Part shown: in pieces, positions 46,158 through 61,100 of the stretch | How positions within the stretch are numbered: position 1 is the stretch's first letter | How the letters are laid out: each line of letters starts with the position of its first letter | Source: Pterois miles | Lineage: Eukaryota > Chordata > Actinopteri > Perciformes > Scorpaenidae | DNA: 64,000 nucleotides | Reading direction: 5' to 3' | Assembly: GCA_947000775.1 (NCBI GenBank) | Contig: CAMQGK010000008.1 | Coordinates: 15,819,501-15,883,500 of the forward strand | Translations under genes and position numbers: made by a program | The notes under the pieces: model-generated | The model's database searches: none | Told to the model about the DNA's origin: nothing | The model's input: only the letters and a program-made list of their open reading frames with translations

Positions 46158-49100
46158 ATGTCCCTGCATGGTGACCTCCTTCAGTCTGGACAGAAGAAGA
46201 TGGATCATGAAGTGGCTGACCTTCCCAGTGGCCCGCTGGATATCTACAGGAAAAAAGCCTCTTTCAACTGGAAGGACATGCTCCGCTTCATAGACGGAGA
46301 GGACATCATGGCATTCAAGGTAGTAGTCAGCATCAAATGCTCTTTGTTGTTAGGATTATATCTGCATTTTTCTAACAAGTTTTATAGTTATATATAGTTA
46401 TAGGGGGACATTTTTGCCAGATTACTCCAGAGGCTGATTGGAAATGGAGGGGGGCATGCAATAAAATGTCCCAAGGCAGGAATCGAAACCGGGACATTCG
46501 GTTATGGGGCACGCACTGAAACAAAGGCACTCCTGCCACCGGTTTTAAAGCCGAGCCAACAATCTCACCTAAAGGTCCCTAAAGCTGTTTTTAACTTTTC
46601 ATCATATCAAATTATCTTCATCAGTGAATGTAGTTTTTTGTGTTCATACTTTAAGGACTTCTCGTTACTACAAATTGGGTTTCAGTGTTCAGTCTTGCAG
46701 CAGTCGAGAAAACAATTTGAGATTACTTTTTGCTGTTTCTTTCAGGCACCTTAACTTTCAGTAACAAGAGGACGTTTTTGGCACCGTATGTCAGCTGTCA
46801 TTGAAACGTTCCTCTACATTTTCTCTCCTTCTTTTGCTGCAGCAACATGTGTTCAAGACACTTGAGGATGACCCGCTGTTTGCCCGTCAGCCCGGTGAAG
46901 ACATCCCTCTGGAGAAAATGAGAGAGCTGACCTTCCTCAGGTATCAGCTTACAGTAACAGAAAGTTTCACATTTTGCATTCACACATACATATTTTTTTT
47001 TTTTTTTTTTTTTTTTTACCACCAGCAACATTTTCATGTCTTTATCTGTATAATGTACCTTGACAAAATACAGCTTCCGATATAAATCCACAGGGTGAAG
47101 CAGCTCTTCCGCTACAACTTCTTGACAAATGAAGATGTGATGGCTAACCCCTTCAAGTCTCTGGTTTTCAGTGATTGTTTGGGCATGTATGACTGGGCCC
47201 TGTCGGCCAAGTTCTCTCTCAACAAAGGGGTGAGTGTGCATTGGTGGCTGTGGTGGGAGGTGTGCAAAACGAAACGCTGATCATAATGAAAGTAGAGTTG
47301 GGTTGAGTTCTAAGGGTGGGGGAAAAAAAAAATCAATTCACCTATGTGTCATGTTTTGAAATCAATTTTCTAACACCAGAATCAATAGATTTGCTTCATT
47401 TGAGTCTATGTGGAGGTAGAAGGAATTTTCTGTTTTTATTGTTGTAGTCTGAGTAACATAATGTCATATCTGTTTCGCATCTGTCAGCAAAAACAAACTG
47501 CAGCAGGTCGCTACAAGAAAGTAGAAAACTGCAGACCTGCACCCTCACATTTTAAATCCAGCGTGGTAAACAATACACATCCAGTAAAGGATGGAAACAC
47601 TTTGAGTTTCACACACTGCAGGAAAAGCAAAGCTAGACATCACAGCTAAAGGTGCATGCTAACTCTGTCATGGACAGAAACGTTATCGTATTACAGTAAC
47701 ACGCGGTCAAGTCAGCCGTCACTGGTCAAATGGGCCGACGCTACAACTGTAGATCACCCATATACTGACATTTATGTTAAATGCATTCAAATGACCCAGA
47801 TGGAGCTGAGCATGGAGAGAACATAGCTGACAGAGAGCTAGAGACCACCTTGGAGAAGTTAGAGGAAGTAGACATGTGTCACTATGTCTGTTTTTCAAAA
47901 TAAGTTAACAAAGGGAACTGTATATACCAAATACATATATGGAAATAAGATTGACTGAATTATATTCAGCAGAAGTATAAAACATTACATGTCCCTTAGA
48001 AATTCAAAAGAAAATAACAGTAATTTGTGAGGGAAATGTCTTTATTCTTTGATGTTTGGGTTGCTGTTTCATCCCAGTTAAAGACGCTGACACCATCTTC
48101 TGTTTCAGATGTTTGGAATGACCATTGCCAATGCAGGATCAGGGAGACACAGCAAATTTGTTGAAGACACTGAAGACATGACGGTAAGAGTTCAACATAG
48201 CCAATAACTCCACCTTACACAGTTGCGTCAGTGCTTTATTTATGTGTCTAACAGGACAATGCAGAGTGGGGAGGGTCTGCAATGACGTCACACCATCTCA
48301 CCCCTGTAGATTTATGAGCCATACAGTCGTTGTTGGATTCTCATATTCACTGTATTTAGTGGTTTTCTCCAAAACGTGTGTGAACAACTGTCAGAATGTG
48401 CATAGCTTGTTCATTTGGTCTTGTACAGACACTGGAAAGGAATCAATTACCATGAATAACGGGGTTGTTGAATGACTGGAAGACTAAGTCATTGTAATGA
48501 CAGGGCTGCAACACGTCCCCATGTGGTTGTTATTTATCAAGGTGTCAAACAAGCATCTCCTTCGGCTGTGATATTAATATTCATCTCCATACCATGAACT
48601 CAGAATGTGCAACTTCATGTATCTGCTTGTAGACGTTTGGATGCTTTGCACTGACTGAGCTGAGCCACGGCAGCAACACCAGAGCCATGAGGACCACAGC
48701 GACATATGACCCCTTCACCCAGGTCAGCACACACACTCCACCTGATTTGACTGTTATCAGGCAATTAAATAGGCATTATCAGTCACTATAAGCACCATAG
48801 ATATGGGTCAGTGGGGGCCTACTATACTAACTACATTGTAAAAGTGAAAGTAAAATTTAAAGGCAACACGTTCTAACGTAAAACTGAATGAAACGTCACA
48901 TTTTGGACACAAAGAAAAAAGAATCTTTAGGTTTAGGCAACCAAACCACAACTTTGTTAGATTTAGGCAATAAAAGTACAACTTCTCACACCATCTACAC
49001 TGCAGCACCAGACTTCTGCTTCTGCCCCTTTTGGTGATCTACCATGTGCATAGATGATAAAACCTACTAGTGAGTGTAGTAGGCCCCTACTGACCCACAT

Positions 49101-52100
49101 CTATAGGGCTTATAGCGACTGATAACGCCTATTTAATAGCCTGACAGCAGTCTAATCGGCTGCACACACAAAATATGTTTGCATAAATGTTAAATTGTAA
49201 TATGACAGCATAAAATAGCTGCAGTAAGGATGACAGTTTCCTTTGTCATGTCTGCTTGGTTGGTTTGTCCATATTACCATTACGAACCACTTTGCTGTTT
49301 ATTTTACTTTGTAAAACTTCACAGGGAAATGTTGGGAGGAATATGGACTCCACCTCATTTAGCATTTCTAAATTTCTGACTACACTGCAGTCAAATGTTA
49401 ACTTTCTACTATGCAGGAATTTGTGATCAACTCTCCAGACTTTGAAGCTGCCAAGTTCTGGGTGGGGAACCTGGGTAAGACCGCGACCCATGCTGTGCTC
49501 TTCGCTCAGCTTTACACACCTGACCAGGTGTGCCATGGCCTGCACTCCTTCGTAGTGCCGGTAAGACCTTCAATCACTGACCAAAGTATAGCTGGTTATC
49601 ATCGGGCGCTGTAATCTGATGTGGGGCTATGCTGTTGAGTGTTTATTTTCTCTCTGCCATGGCTGTGGTCCCAAACAAATTGACTTGGTCAACTCTCAGA
49701 ATCAATTCTCTATTGCCATCCCCAGCTTTTTCCCTGTCCTCCAAAGTGGCGGATGGCCTGGCGGTTTTACCTGCCACTACCAACAATTTACCCGCTTTTG
49801 GCTGGTGGCGGGTGCTAATTTCAGACCCTGGTTACACTTCAGGTTTAATCATTATTTACAGCCAGACATAAATATATTATGAGGAAAAGTGAATCTAGGT
49901 AACATAAACAAGAGACACTAGTTATTGTTTTTAATCATGTACTGCAGTGCTGTTTTTGTACAGATAGATGCTACAGATGTGTCACATAATCTATAACCAT
50001 TGTACTGCAGGTGAGAGATCCCAAAACCCTGCTGGCACTGCCTGGTGTTCTGGTTGGAGACATGGGCAAGAAGCTGGGCCAGAACGGACTGGATAACGGG
50101 TACGTGACAGCAGAGGGAGGCAGACATTGTTTTCTAGTTTTTTTTACAGTGGCAGGACGAGGTGAAAACCAGTTTGTCAACCCATATGCTGCATTTAGAA
50201 ATGTACCACAACAGAAGCCAGTACAAAAATAGTGTTACATGCTCGTGGGACAGTGGAAGTAAGCTATGACCAAGATCTAGTGTGATAGACACTGGGTTTT
50301 ACTTATTTTAGGGCTTTCAATTGATTAGTATCATTAATCATGATTAGTTGCACATTTTTTATCTGTTCAAAATGTACCTTAAAGGGAGATTTGTCAAGTA
50401 TTTACAACTCTTATCATCATGGGAGTGGACAAATATGCTGCTTTATGCAAATGTATATATATATATATATATATTTATTATTAGAAATCAACACAAAACA
50501 AAACAATGACAAGTATTGTTCAGAAATGCTCACATGTACTGCAGTTACAATAAAAAATCTGCTCAAGCTCATCCCGTGATATTCACACATTAACTTTGAC
50601 AGCCCTAATTTGTAATGTTAAATCACCTAATGTTTGTATAGATATTGTATATAAAAGCCCTCACATTTGTGGTGGTATCACAATACATAAGTGGTTAAAG
50701 TAGCTGAAGCGGAAGGGCTGGAGAAACGCCTTGCTTGAAGTCCCGCCTTTTCTTCCGTAACATAATGATGCCACCAAGTAACACATGTGCTCAATACCTG
50801 CCTAGCAGCTAGTCTGGCACACCCTAAAACAAGGTAGGGGCTATAGTTAAGGTTAGAAATTGACCTTGAGTAGTTAAGGTTAGACATTGACCTTGAGTAG
50901 TTAAGGTTAGACATTGACTTTGAGTAGTTAAGGTTAGACATTGACCTTGAGTAGTTAAGGTTAGACATTGACCTTGAGTAGTTAAGGTTAGACATTGACC
51001 TTGAGTAGTTAAGGTTAGACATTGATCTTGAGTAGTTAAGGTTAGACATTGATCTTGAATAGTTAAGGTTAGACATTGACCTTGAGTAGTTAAGGTTAGA
51101 CATTGATCTTGAGTAGTTAAGGTTAGACATTGATCTTGAATAGTTAAGGTTAGACATTGACCTTGAGTAGTTAAGGTTAGACATTGATCTTCAGTAGTTA
51201 AGGTTAGACATGGATCTTGAATAGTTAAAGTTTGAGGCAGAGGGTGAAAAAAGGGGCTGTAGCACATCTGGTAGAGACTAATAAGGCGTTTTTTGAACAT
51301 TAAAGGATGTTAACATGTTCCAGTAGAAACCCCAAATATAAGTATTCACCTGAAAATGAGCATAATACCTTCAGTTCATTGACTGCTGCAGAACTGCTGC
51401 TGCTCTCTACGCCGTTTGTCTCCATTATCAGCTACAATCCTACTCAAATAGGAACAGGTCAAGCTTCCACATGAACACTAAGCGCAGGTCTGATTTCAAT
51501 GTTTCATGAGTTATTTATATATTAGTGGAGACAACAGAAAGACAAAGAGTGAAGTGCTGTGGTTTTAACCATCCTACACACCACACACTGGTCATGTAAA
51601 GCAGCAACTTCTGTTCGTCAGTACCTCAGTGAAACCACTAGATGGCGCTACATTCACAGTTAATAGCAGAGGGATGTAAAACCCAGAGGAAACATTTGAG
51701 ACTGAAACATGCAGAAAACTGATTTTAACAAAGCATATTATTGAATTGAATACATCATTATAAAACAGGCTGTCCTATACAGGGTGGGTAAGTAATTTAT
51801 TTATTTACCAATTTAAATAGTTTTCTAAAATAATAAAATATTTTGAGGTTCAAGCTTCTCAGCAAGCCGACAACAGGGCCTAACTAATTCTAAACTTTTA
51901 ATGTGATTGAAACAGAAGAAGATGGGCGTGGCAAATAAGATTTTGATGTTATATATCATTAGAAATTATCATATACTGTATGTATACAGTATATACAGTA
52001 TGTGTATATATGATAAATATTAATTCATTATATTATTGTTGGATTAATAAAAGTAAATATACATTTTTAGCATTTTCCTCTGATATGTAATGCTTTATTA

Positions 52101-55100
52101 TAAATTCTATTTCATAATACTTTCCTATCATATATGTTGTATATATAATGGATATATTAATTCATTATAAATATGTTAATTATTATATTAGTAAAAGTGT
52201 AGATATTTAGTATTTTGCCTCTATGTAATAGGTTATTATAAATTATATTTAATATTAATACTAATTTATTACTCAAATATAATCATTTTAAATTATTACA
52301 CATAGTAATTATACATTTATTAATTATTGCATTAATAAAAGTATAGATACATAGATTTCCTTAAGAAATACAGTAACATTATGTCGTCAGTGTATGTCCT
52401 GTTTTTGTGTTATGCATGTGTTGACAGTTTCTGTGTAACCAAAGGTCATTTTTCTGTCTTTTTCCCTTCAGGTTCGCTTTGTTTCATAATGTGAGGATCC
52501 CTCGGGAGAATCTACTGAATAAGACCGGAGATGTTACTCCTGACGGTCGCTACATTACACCATTCAAGGTTAGTCCACTAGTAGCCAGTTAAAGTTAAAG
52601 GTAAGTTGCACTGCTCAGATTTTTGTAAATTACTGAATAAACAAGTGCAGTAGGCATCCTTTAGCAGTCACACGCTGTCTTCATATTATGGCTGCTTTTC
52701 ACTGCTGCAGTGATTTTAATGAGCTCTCAGGGGCCAAATCCATATGGACGTGGTGAAAAGATGGCTGGTAATGACAACCCGGCCTGGAAAATTCCTCTGG
52801 TACTCCATGAGAGGTGTAAATAGCAAGGACAGTCCAGAGGCCAGCACTATGATGCTAGATGAACCAGGCAAAAAATTAATAACGATCATGATTAATCACA
52901 CATTTTTTATCAGTTCAAAATGTACCTTGAAGAGAGATTTGTCTAGGATTTAATACTCTTATCAACATGGGAGTGGGCAGACGTGCTGCTTTATGCAAAT
53001 GTATGTATATATTTATTACTGGAAATCAATTAACAACACCAAACAATGACAAATATTGTCTATACCCATAAAAAAGCCCAAATCATAACATGGCAAACTG
53101 CAGCCCAACAGGCAACAACAGCTGTCAGTGTGTCAGAGTGCTGACTTGACTATGACTTGATCCAAACTGACTGGGACTATCATAAAGTGGGCATGTCTGT
53201 AAAGGTGAGACTGGTGGGGACCCAGAGAACCCATTTACATTCACACATCTGGAGGTCAGAGGTCAAAGGACCGCTTTGAAAACAACCATGCCAGTTTTTC
53301 CTTGCCAAAATTCAGCGCAATTTGGATTTAACCTCCTTCCTGCCAAGTCAGTATGACCTGTTTGGTACCAAAGGATTCCTGAGGTTTACTAGTTTCATAT
53401 GATACCAATATCTAGCTTTAACCTCTACCTGGAACCTGCTGCAACCTCTGAAAGACTGATTGCATCAATGAGTTGTTGTATTAACTGTCACAGCCCTAAT
53501 ATACAGAATATATACAGCACGTCTCTGCGTTGTCTTTCCTCTCTTCAGGACCCCAACAAGCGTTTCGGGGAGTCTCTGGGTGCCCTGTCTGGTGGCAGGG
53601 TGGGCATCAGCAGGATTGCGCTCGTCAACCTGAAGCTGGCTCTGGTTATCGCCATCCGCTTCTCAGCCACCAGGAGACAGTTTGGACCCAAAGACACAGA
53701 GGAGATTCCAGTTTTGGAGTACCAGTTACAGGTCAGGATGGAGGGAGTGACTGAGAGTACCTTGTCAAAGTTACAGGGGGAATCTGAAGCCACGTCACAA
53801 CACTTACTGTTTGTGATGTCTCTCCTTTAGTGTGGTTGTTCCACCCAATTTCTCCACTGTGGGACTAATAAAGGAATATCTTGTAGATATTTACACATAT
53901 TCCTTTTTTCCCCTGCAGCAATGGCGTCTGATCCCGTACCTGGCAGCAGCGTATGCTCTTGAACACTTCACCAAGTCCATCTTCATGAACTATATTGAGT
54001 TCCAGATTGGACAGATGATGAGGGACAAGAGTGGCAGACAAGTGAGTTAAGATGAGGTGCATGTGTGAGTCGATATCCAGAGTATCATACTGTATAAAAT
54101 ACAGTCTTACATGCAGGGTCTGAAATTAGGCAGGCAAGGAAAACACGAGAGATGGAAATAGAGAATCTGTTTCCATTGGGAATCGGTTTGTAGTTGTCTG
54201 GTTATTTGGCATCTCAGGCCTCTGTGACCATCAGTTCCTCTTATTGACACTTTCCAACAGTTATGCATGCGTAATGACAGCATACGCTCACTGTATCATA
54301 TTTCAGTTTGTTTTGGGAACGGAGACACAGCAAAGAGAAAGTAGCGTTAAACAGCATGGCACTGCTAAACCTGAGGGGCGTGTCCTGGTTTTTCCCTGAA
54401 AAAGAAAAAATGAAAAAGAAATTTTTGTTAAAAAAAAAAGGAGGGAGTGAGTGACGTTAGCTGTTAGCAGCCAGAAGCAGCACAGTCCTGCTTGGTTAAA
54501 TAACGGAGCTACTAACATTTCAGAGTATTGGCTTATTAGTATTATAGTATTAGGTGAAAGTAAATTACAACGTTATGTGTTCAAATGTAATTTCAAAAAA
54601 TTAAGTTTTTGGCATGAAACTAATGTTTTTATAGTAATATAAAATAGATAACAGAGGGAGAATTACGACTTTATTAAATTTGACTTGTTGAAACCTGCAG
54701 ATACCCTGTATTTAAATAATTAGAATATTCGAATTGTGTTTTTATTCTATTAAATTCATTTTTATATATCGTCAAATCATAACAGAGGTTATCTCTTTTA
54801 CGTTTTTCATATATTACAGGTCTAGACCATACTCTTTTATATAAAATGTATCAAACATTGAAGGACATCAGATCTAAAATCGCATTCCTTCATTTAGTGC
54901 AAAGATTTCAAAAGTGGCAGATCAGATTTCTGGTGGCAGTTGAAAAAGTTAATTTCAGACCCTGCTTATATGCGTGTTGCTTGAGTTTTGCAGGCAGAGA
55001 TGGGCAGGGAGATCCACGCCATAGGCTGCTCCAGCAAACCACTGAGCTCATGGACTGCTCAGAGGGCGATCCAGGAGTGTAGGGAGGCGTGCGGTGGACA

Positions 55101-58100
55101 TGGATATCTGGCCAGTCAGTTTCTCACACTCACTCACGTACCAACCTACCTACCTACGTACCTACCTACGTACCTATCTACCTATGTACCTACCTACGTA
55201 CCTACCTATGCACCTACCTACCTATCTACCTATGTACCTACCTATCTACGTACCGACCTACCTACCTACGTACCGACCTACCTACCTACGTACCGACCTA
55301 CCTACCTATGTACCTACCTACCTACCTACGTACCTACCTACCTACGTAACTACCTACCTACCTATGCACCTACCTACATACCTACCTACCTACGCACCTA
55401 CCTACCTATCTACCTATGCACCTACCTACCTATCTACCTATGCACCTACCTACCTATGCACCTACCTACCTATCTACCTATGTACCTACCTACGTACCTA
55501 CCTACCTACCTATCTACGTACCTACCTACGTACCTACCTTTCTACCCACCTACCTACCTATCTACCTATGCACCTATCTACGTACCTACCTACCTACGCA
55601 CCTACCTACCTATCTACCTATGCACCTACCTACGTACCTACCTATCTACCTATGTACCTACCTACCTATCTACCTATGCACCTTCCTACGTACCTACCTA
55701 CCTACCTATACACCTACCTACCTACCTATGCACCTACCTACCTACCTACGTACCTACCTACCTAACGACCTTCTCTGTCTTTCAGTGAACCGACTGGGTG
55801 ACCTGCGTGGTGACAATGACCCGAACTGCACATATGAAGGAGACAACAACGTTTTGCTTCAACAGACCAGCAACTACCTGCTCAGCTGGCTCCATGCTAA
55901 ACGACGTGGTCAGTCCCCTGCACACTGAGGGATTATTACAAGCTGTTATTGCCAGTTAACGCTGTTGTTCCTTTCAAAAGGCATAATTGACATTCCCTTA
56001 AACTCAAAAAGCAGTAAAACTTTGTGGTAAAATTAGTAAAACTAATCTCCTCCTCGTCCCTGACATGTCCAGCTAGAGGGGTACCTAGAGTGTCATAGTT
56101 TGAAACGCAGGGCCACTGACCGAGCATATTTGATGAACTGGGAGTGAGAGCGTGTCGTCTGCGTAGAAGATGTGATAAAGTAAATGTATAAGCCATTTTG
56201 CTCCTGTATCTACTACCTCAGACTATTGTGAGAACAGGATCTCTGAATGATCTCTAAACTTTCAGCTGCTGTGTTGTCTGGTTTCAGATGGCGTGCAGAT
56301 TGAGTCTCCTCTTCACACTGTGGATTTCCTGGAAGACTTCCACAAGATCCTGGAAAGCAAGTTTACAGCTAGAACAATGGAGGAGTGTATGGACTCTAAA
56401 GGTACACCTAGAAGGGACTGTTTGATTGAAGTTACTGCTTTTATTGTTGTGGTCTGAGTAACGTGTCATATCCGTTCCCTATCAGTCAACCTAAACAACC
56501 GCTGCAAACCACAGCGAGCCGAAACAATAGTAGAAACAAAGCAGAAAACTGTGGAGGGTCCGCATGGATACGACCTCCACACTCACGTGTTAAATCCAGT
56601 GTGGTAAACACTACACATCCAGTAAAGGATGGAAACACTTTGGGTTTCACACATTGCAGGAATAGCAGAGCTAGACATCACGGCTAAAGCTGCATGCTAA
56701 CTCTGTCACAGACAGGAAACGTTAGCGTATTATGGTAATGTGCGGTCAAGTCGGCCGTCACTCATCTCTGTGGTCAAATGGGCTGATGCTACAACTGTAG
56801 AACGCCAATATACTGACATTTATGTTAAATACCTTCAGACAGCCCTGATGGAGCTGATCATGGATGGATAAAGAGCTGAGAGATAGTGATGAAGTTAGAG
56901 CAAGTATACGTCCGGTTTTCAAAATGAGGTATTAACAAAATACATACATAGAAATAAGACTGATTGGATTATATTCACCAGAAGTATAAAACATTACATG
57001 CCCCAAAATAACACCAACTTGTGAGGGTAATGTTTTTATTCTTTGATTTTTGGGTTGCTGGAAAAAAAAATGAATAAATGTCTGACAATGACTGATATAT
57101 ATGACTTCAGGACATCTCTGACTACATACATGTTGAAAATCAAACATTTTAATGTATTAATTTAGATATTTTCCAAAGTAGAAGTCCCTAGAAGTGTATG
57201 ACTCAACTTTCCCCATGGTCTAGTGTTAAAAAAGTTAACAAAAATCACAATACGTCATAATATTGACTCACAATACTTAAAAATCGCACTACATATCAAA
57301 TCGGCACCTAAGTATCGTGATAGTGTCAAACCAGGAGATAGATGTATCGTTCCACAAAATATACATTTAACAAGTTTCTACTGATTGCATATCTAAGTGA
57401 TTTCTCAGTCTAACCGAGTGAATATCCTCTTTGTTCACCATATCAGTGCCGCTGGCAGCCTATAAGTGGCTGGTGTGTTTCCTGCTGGAGGAGAGCCAGA
57501 AGAGGCTGCAACAGCAGAGGGCGGCGGGAAAAGATGAGTTTGAGGCCCGCAACAACAGCCAGGTAAGACACGCCTTCCTTCCTTGTTCCTTCTTGTTGTC
57601 CATTGTGTCCGATGATGACTTTAGTTTGTTATGAGTCTTTTGGTGGCTGTATAGTCCAATGTGAGATGCACACTGTCTTCCACAGGCAGTGCACACTAAG
57701 GCTGTTGGATCAGCTAGGTCATGGAGAATATGAAATGTGTCTGTAGCTGCTCAGAATGGCCGTCCTCAGACGGGGGTCCAGTAGTAGAGATTGAACTACT
57801 AAGTTGTGGAAAGGCGTCTTTAGCCAGTCAGCCTGGTCAGTTGGAGATTTAAGACAGTGGACTAGAGTGGGTGTGCCGTATACCAGTTTCATCACTGTTG
57901 TCACGTTCGGCCATGACATGGATTTTGCAATACCGTCATTACTGTGATAAACCCACAAACGTTTTACATTAAAACTCACACACGATGGAGATACAACACC
58001 TGATGAACTACGTCACACCCACTCATGTTGTCTACGGTTCTGTACAGACTACCACCGTTCCGTTTCATTGTAGAACCCTTTACTTTGCATTTCGGTGCCC

Positions 58101-61100
58101 ATGTTAACAGGTCCGGGTGAGCAGCACGTTTGCAGCCGCTTGTACTTGTGTGCCAACCCTCAGCAGATCGTGTTCAACCGTCTATTTTGGCTGCAAACTA
58201 CGCGAATCACGCAGAAAAATTAGGCGTCCACAGTCAAGCAGCCCTCTCACGGTCCATTCTGTACTGTACCGGTCCAGCCATGGATGTAGAGAGAACTGGA
58301 TACAACGTTGGGGGCCGGGCCCCGTTTGTTCCTATGAAATCTGGTCAGTGACACATGAAATCGATGGGTAGACTTCCAGGTCTTACTGGGCCTTACTGTG
58401 CATGACGGATATGCGCAGTAGCGTCCCCTCGGTCACATGACTCGGTCACAGGGTCACAACGTCACGGCTTGTGCTGTCGCTAATGATTTAAATAAGCTGA
58501 AGTTGGCCACTACGACCATGTTGGGATCAACGACCATGCTGGGATCAATGACTGGTGCTCTTCCTTGGGGTTTGGGTCCAACAGCGTGACTGCGCTGGAT
58601 ATTTTCAAACTCTTTCCTCATGTGGGATAAGAAGTAAAAGATAAAGTCAGCAGTTTCTTAAAAGATGCAAATTCAAGTAAATGTGATATAATTCCCAGTT
58701 TGGCTGTGGTGAAAAAACTTATATAATAAAAATAATAAAAAACAGTAGGCTGAATATGAAAAAATGTTTTTCCCCAAATTTATTGCTGTGATCCAAGTTG
58801 CTCAACAGTCAGATACAGTTAACTCACAACTGAAAACAACAGCCTGACTGTTATTAATAACTGAATGAATCACATCACATTTACATTATGGGGCAGAATA
58901 CTCCTCCTAAACCACATGCAGGCCTAGAAGTCACTATCAGTTTGGATGTGTCCCCTTACACTGCCAACAGAAAGAAAAGAGGATGCTTTGAGTTGAGCAT
59001 CGCTGTTAATTTTGTAATACTGTGATAAAATACCATCACCGCAAAACCCAAAAGAAATACTGTCATATACATTTTTGGTCAAATCGCCCAGCCCTAATTC
59101 CAACTCACATCTAAATATTTGTTGATCTTTCAATAACTATTTAAATCAGTGGTTGAATTATTCATAAACATGTCAGCACTAAACTCTTGTCCTTATAGAT
59201 GTATACACCGTATATCACTACTGCTTTTAACAACTGTGCGTCGTCCTTTTCCAATCTTTAAACTACATGCCCTGTTCTTGCTGTATTTGAGGAAGCCTTT
59301 AGTAAATCCTTGGCCGGGCACTACAGATGAAAAATAGCCTTTTTGTTTGCTTCTGGCTTTTTTTTTTTTTTTTTTACCATGTGTATTATTCATTTTCCTT
59401 CTCTCAAAGACTTGTTTCATGTCTCCAGGCCAGCTGATTAGAAACAAAACTATCATATCCTCATCTGGTTTGTGTTGTAATGTCACAGATGCAGGCTGGA
59501 GGTTACAGTGTCAGACGGGTGTGCATTGTGGTTCTGGGAAATGCTTGTGTCACTGGATTCATTAATTTAATTGACTTGTTTTTGTCTGTAGGGAGTTAGG
59601 CATTCACTATGTTGGTTTTGTGTTATTGTGGTTTTAGGTGCTGTTTAGATAGCTGCCTGGTTAATACAGATGCATTGCCTACGGTGAAAATGTAGTGTTT
59701 GAAAGGCTAAACACAAACAAATATGGACTGATGCATAATATTTTATGAGATAAAAACATGTTGTGAATTTTAGAAATTATGACATCTGTCTTTTTTCAAT
59801 ACATTTTGACTTTTGGAGTTATTGGAAATGTCTAATAATCTCTACTAATAATATTAGTGTGGCCTGATCTTTATCTCCAACTATGCAAAAATACCAGCTT
59901 TAAACAAAATTAACAGACATGCAACAGAAGAGAAATGTTGATTTACAATTTCAGTGTCAACGTTATGAATGAAGCGATTCAGTACAGGCCTTTAATTTAC
60001 ATTTTTACACATCAGTGTCATTTTGATGAAGCATTGTAGCAGCAGCAGGTAGGAATTTGTTTAAAATGCATTTTAACCACTAATTTCTTTAGTGTATTAA
60101 TGCAACTTGCAATTTTTAGGTTGTAGCGTGCTCAGTTTTAAAGCCAGAGCAATATATGAGAAATAGCCATTTGTACCATCTATGTTACACTTGCATGTCG
60201 CAAAGGTTAAATAACGCTCCAAATGAAAGACTGTCCATTTTCAAAGGGGTCCCTTGACCTCTGACCTCCAGATATGTGAATGTAAATGGGTTCTCTGGGT
60301 CCCCACCAGTCTCCCCTTTACAGACATGAACACTTTATGATAATCAGTCAGTCATAGTGAAGTCAGCACACTGACAGCTGTTGTTGCCTGTTACCTGTGT
60401 GGGTTTCTGGACAATATTTGACATTGTTTTTGTTGTTAATTGATTTTCAATAATAAGCGGCATATTTTCCCTCTCCCATGTTGATAAGAATATTAAGTAC
60501 TTGTCAAATCTCTCTCTAAGGTACATTTTGAACACAAAAAAGTGTGATTAATCACGATTAAATATTTGAATCTATTGACAGCCCTATTATTATATTATTT
60601 GAGTTTACAGTAGAAATAAAGGCATGCTACAGATGTTACCTGTGTGTGTGTGTGTGTGTGTGTTTAGGTGTATTACTGTCGCTCTCTGGCCATCGCCTAC
60701 ATAGAACACAACTGCCTCCAGAGGTTTCATGATCTGACTACTGATGAGGACACACCAGCTGGTCTCAGACCTGTACTAAGCAAGCTGTGTGTCCTGTATG
60801 GGCTGTGGAGCCTCAGCAGCCACATGGCCACACTTTACCAGGGTGCGTACTGTAGTCTGTGCACTGCATGCATCAGTCTAGATAACACGATCCATCATGT
60901 TGGTATTTGTGACAGTTTTGCTCCTGTCCAGGTGGTTATTTGAGTGGAAGGACGCCCGCAGAGTTGATCCAGACGGCCATTCTCACTCTCTGCTCCCAGG
61001 TACGGAAACGCTGCCTCCTCTGGATTTACACTGTTTTATACTATTTTATGTGTATTTATTTTTGTCTGCCAATCAGAAATTTTATCTACCACTTTTAAAA

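Noticed and set aside
46455..46505. Reverse-strand B-box-like word (ggtttcgattcc) suggesting a tRNA-derived SINE
   Set aside because: Extra base in the box and no A box at the right distance on the minus strand.
46798..47241. 147-codon minus-strand frame with a lysine run
   Set aside because: Antisense shadow of acox3 exons 2-3 and the poly-T run between them.
50844..51237. Array with regular spacing, CRISPR-like at first sight
   Set aside because: Units are directly adjacent with no unique spacers, and the host is a vertebrate intron.
50678..51300. Long repetitive open frames on the minus strand (168 and 158 codons)
   Set aside because: They are translations of the 27-bp minisatellite, whose unit is a multiple of three. 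They lie inside an acox3 intron.
55089..55928. P-T-Y-L repeat proteins of up to 266 codons
   Set aside because: Tetranucleotide array open in all three frames; the flanking exon sequence belongs to acox3.
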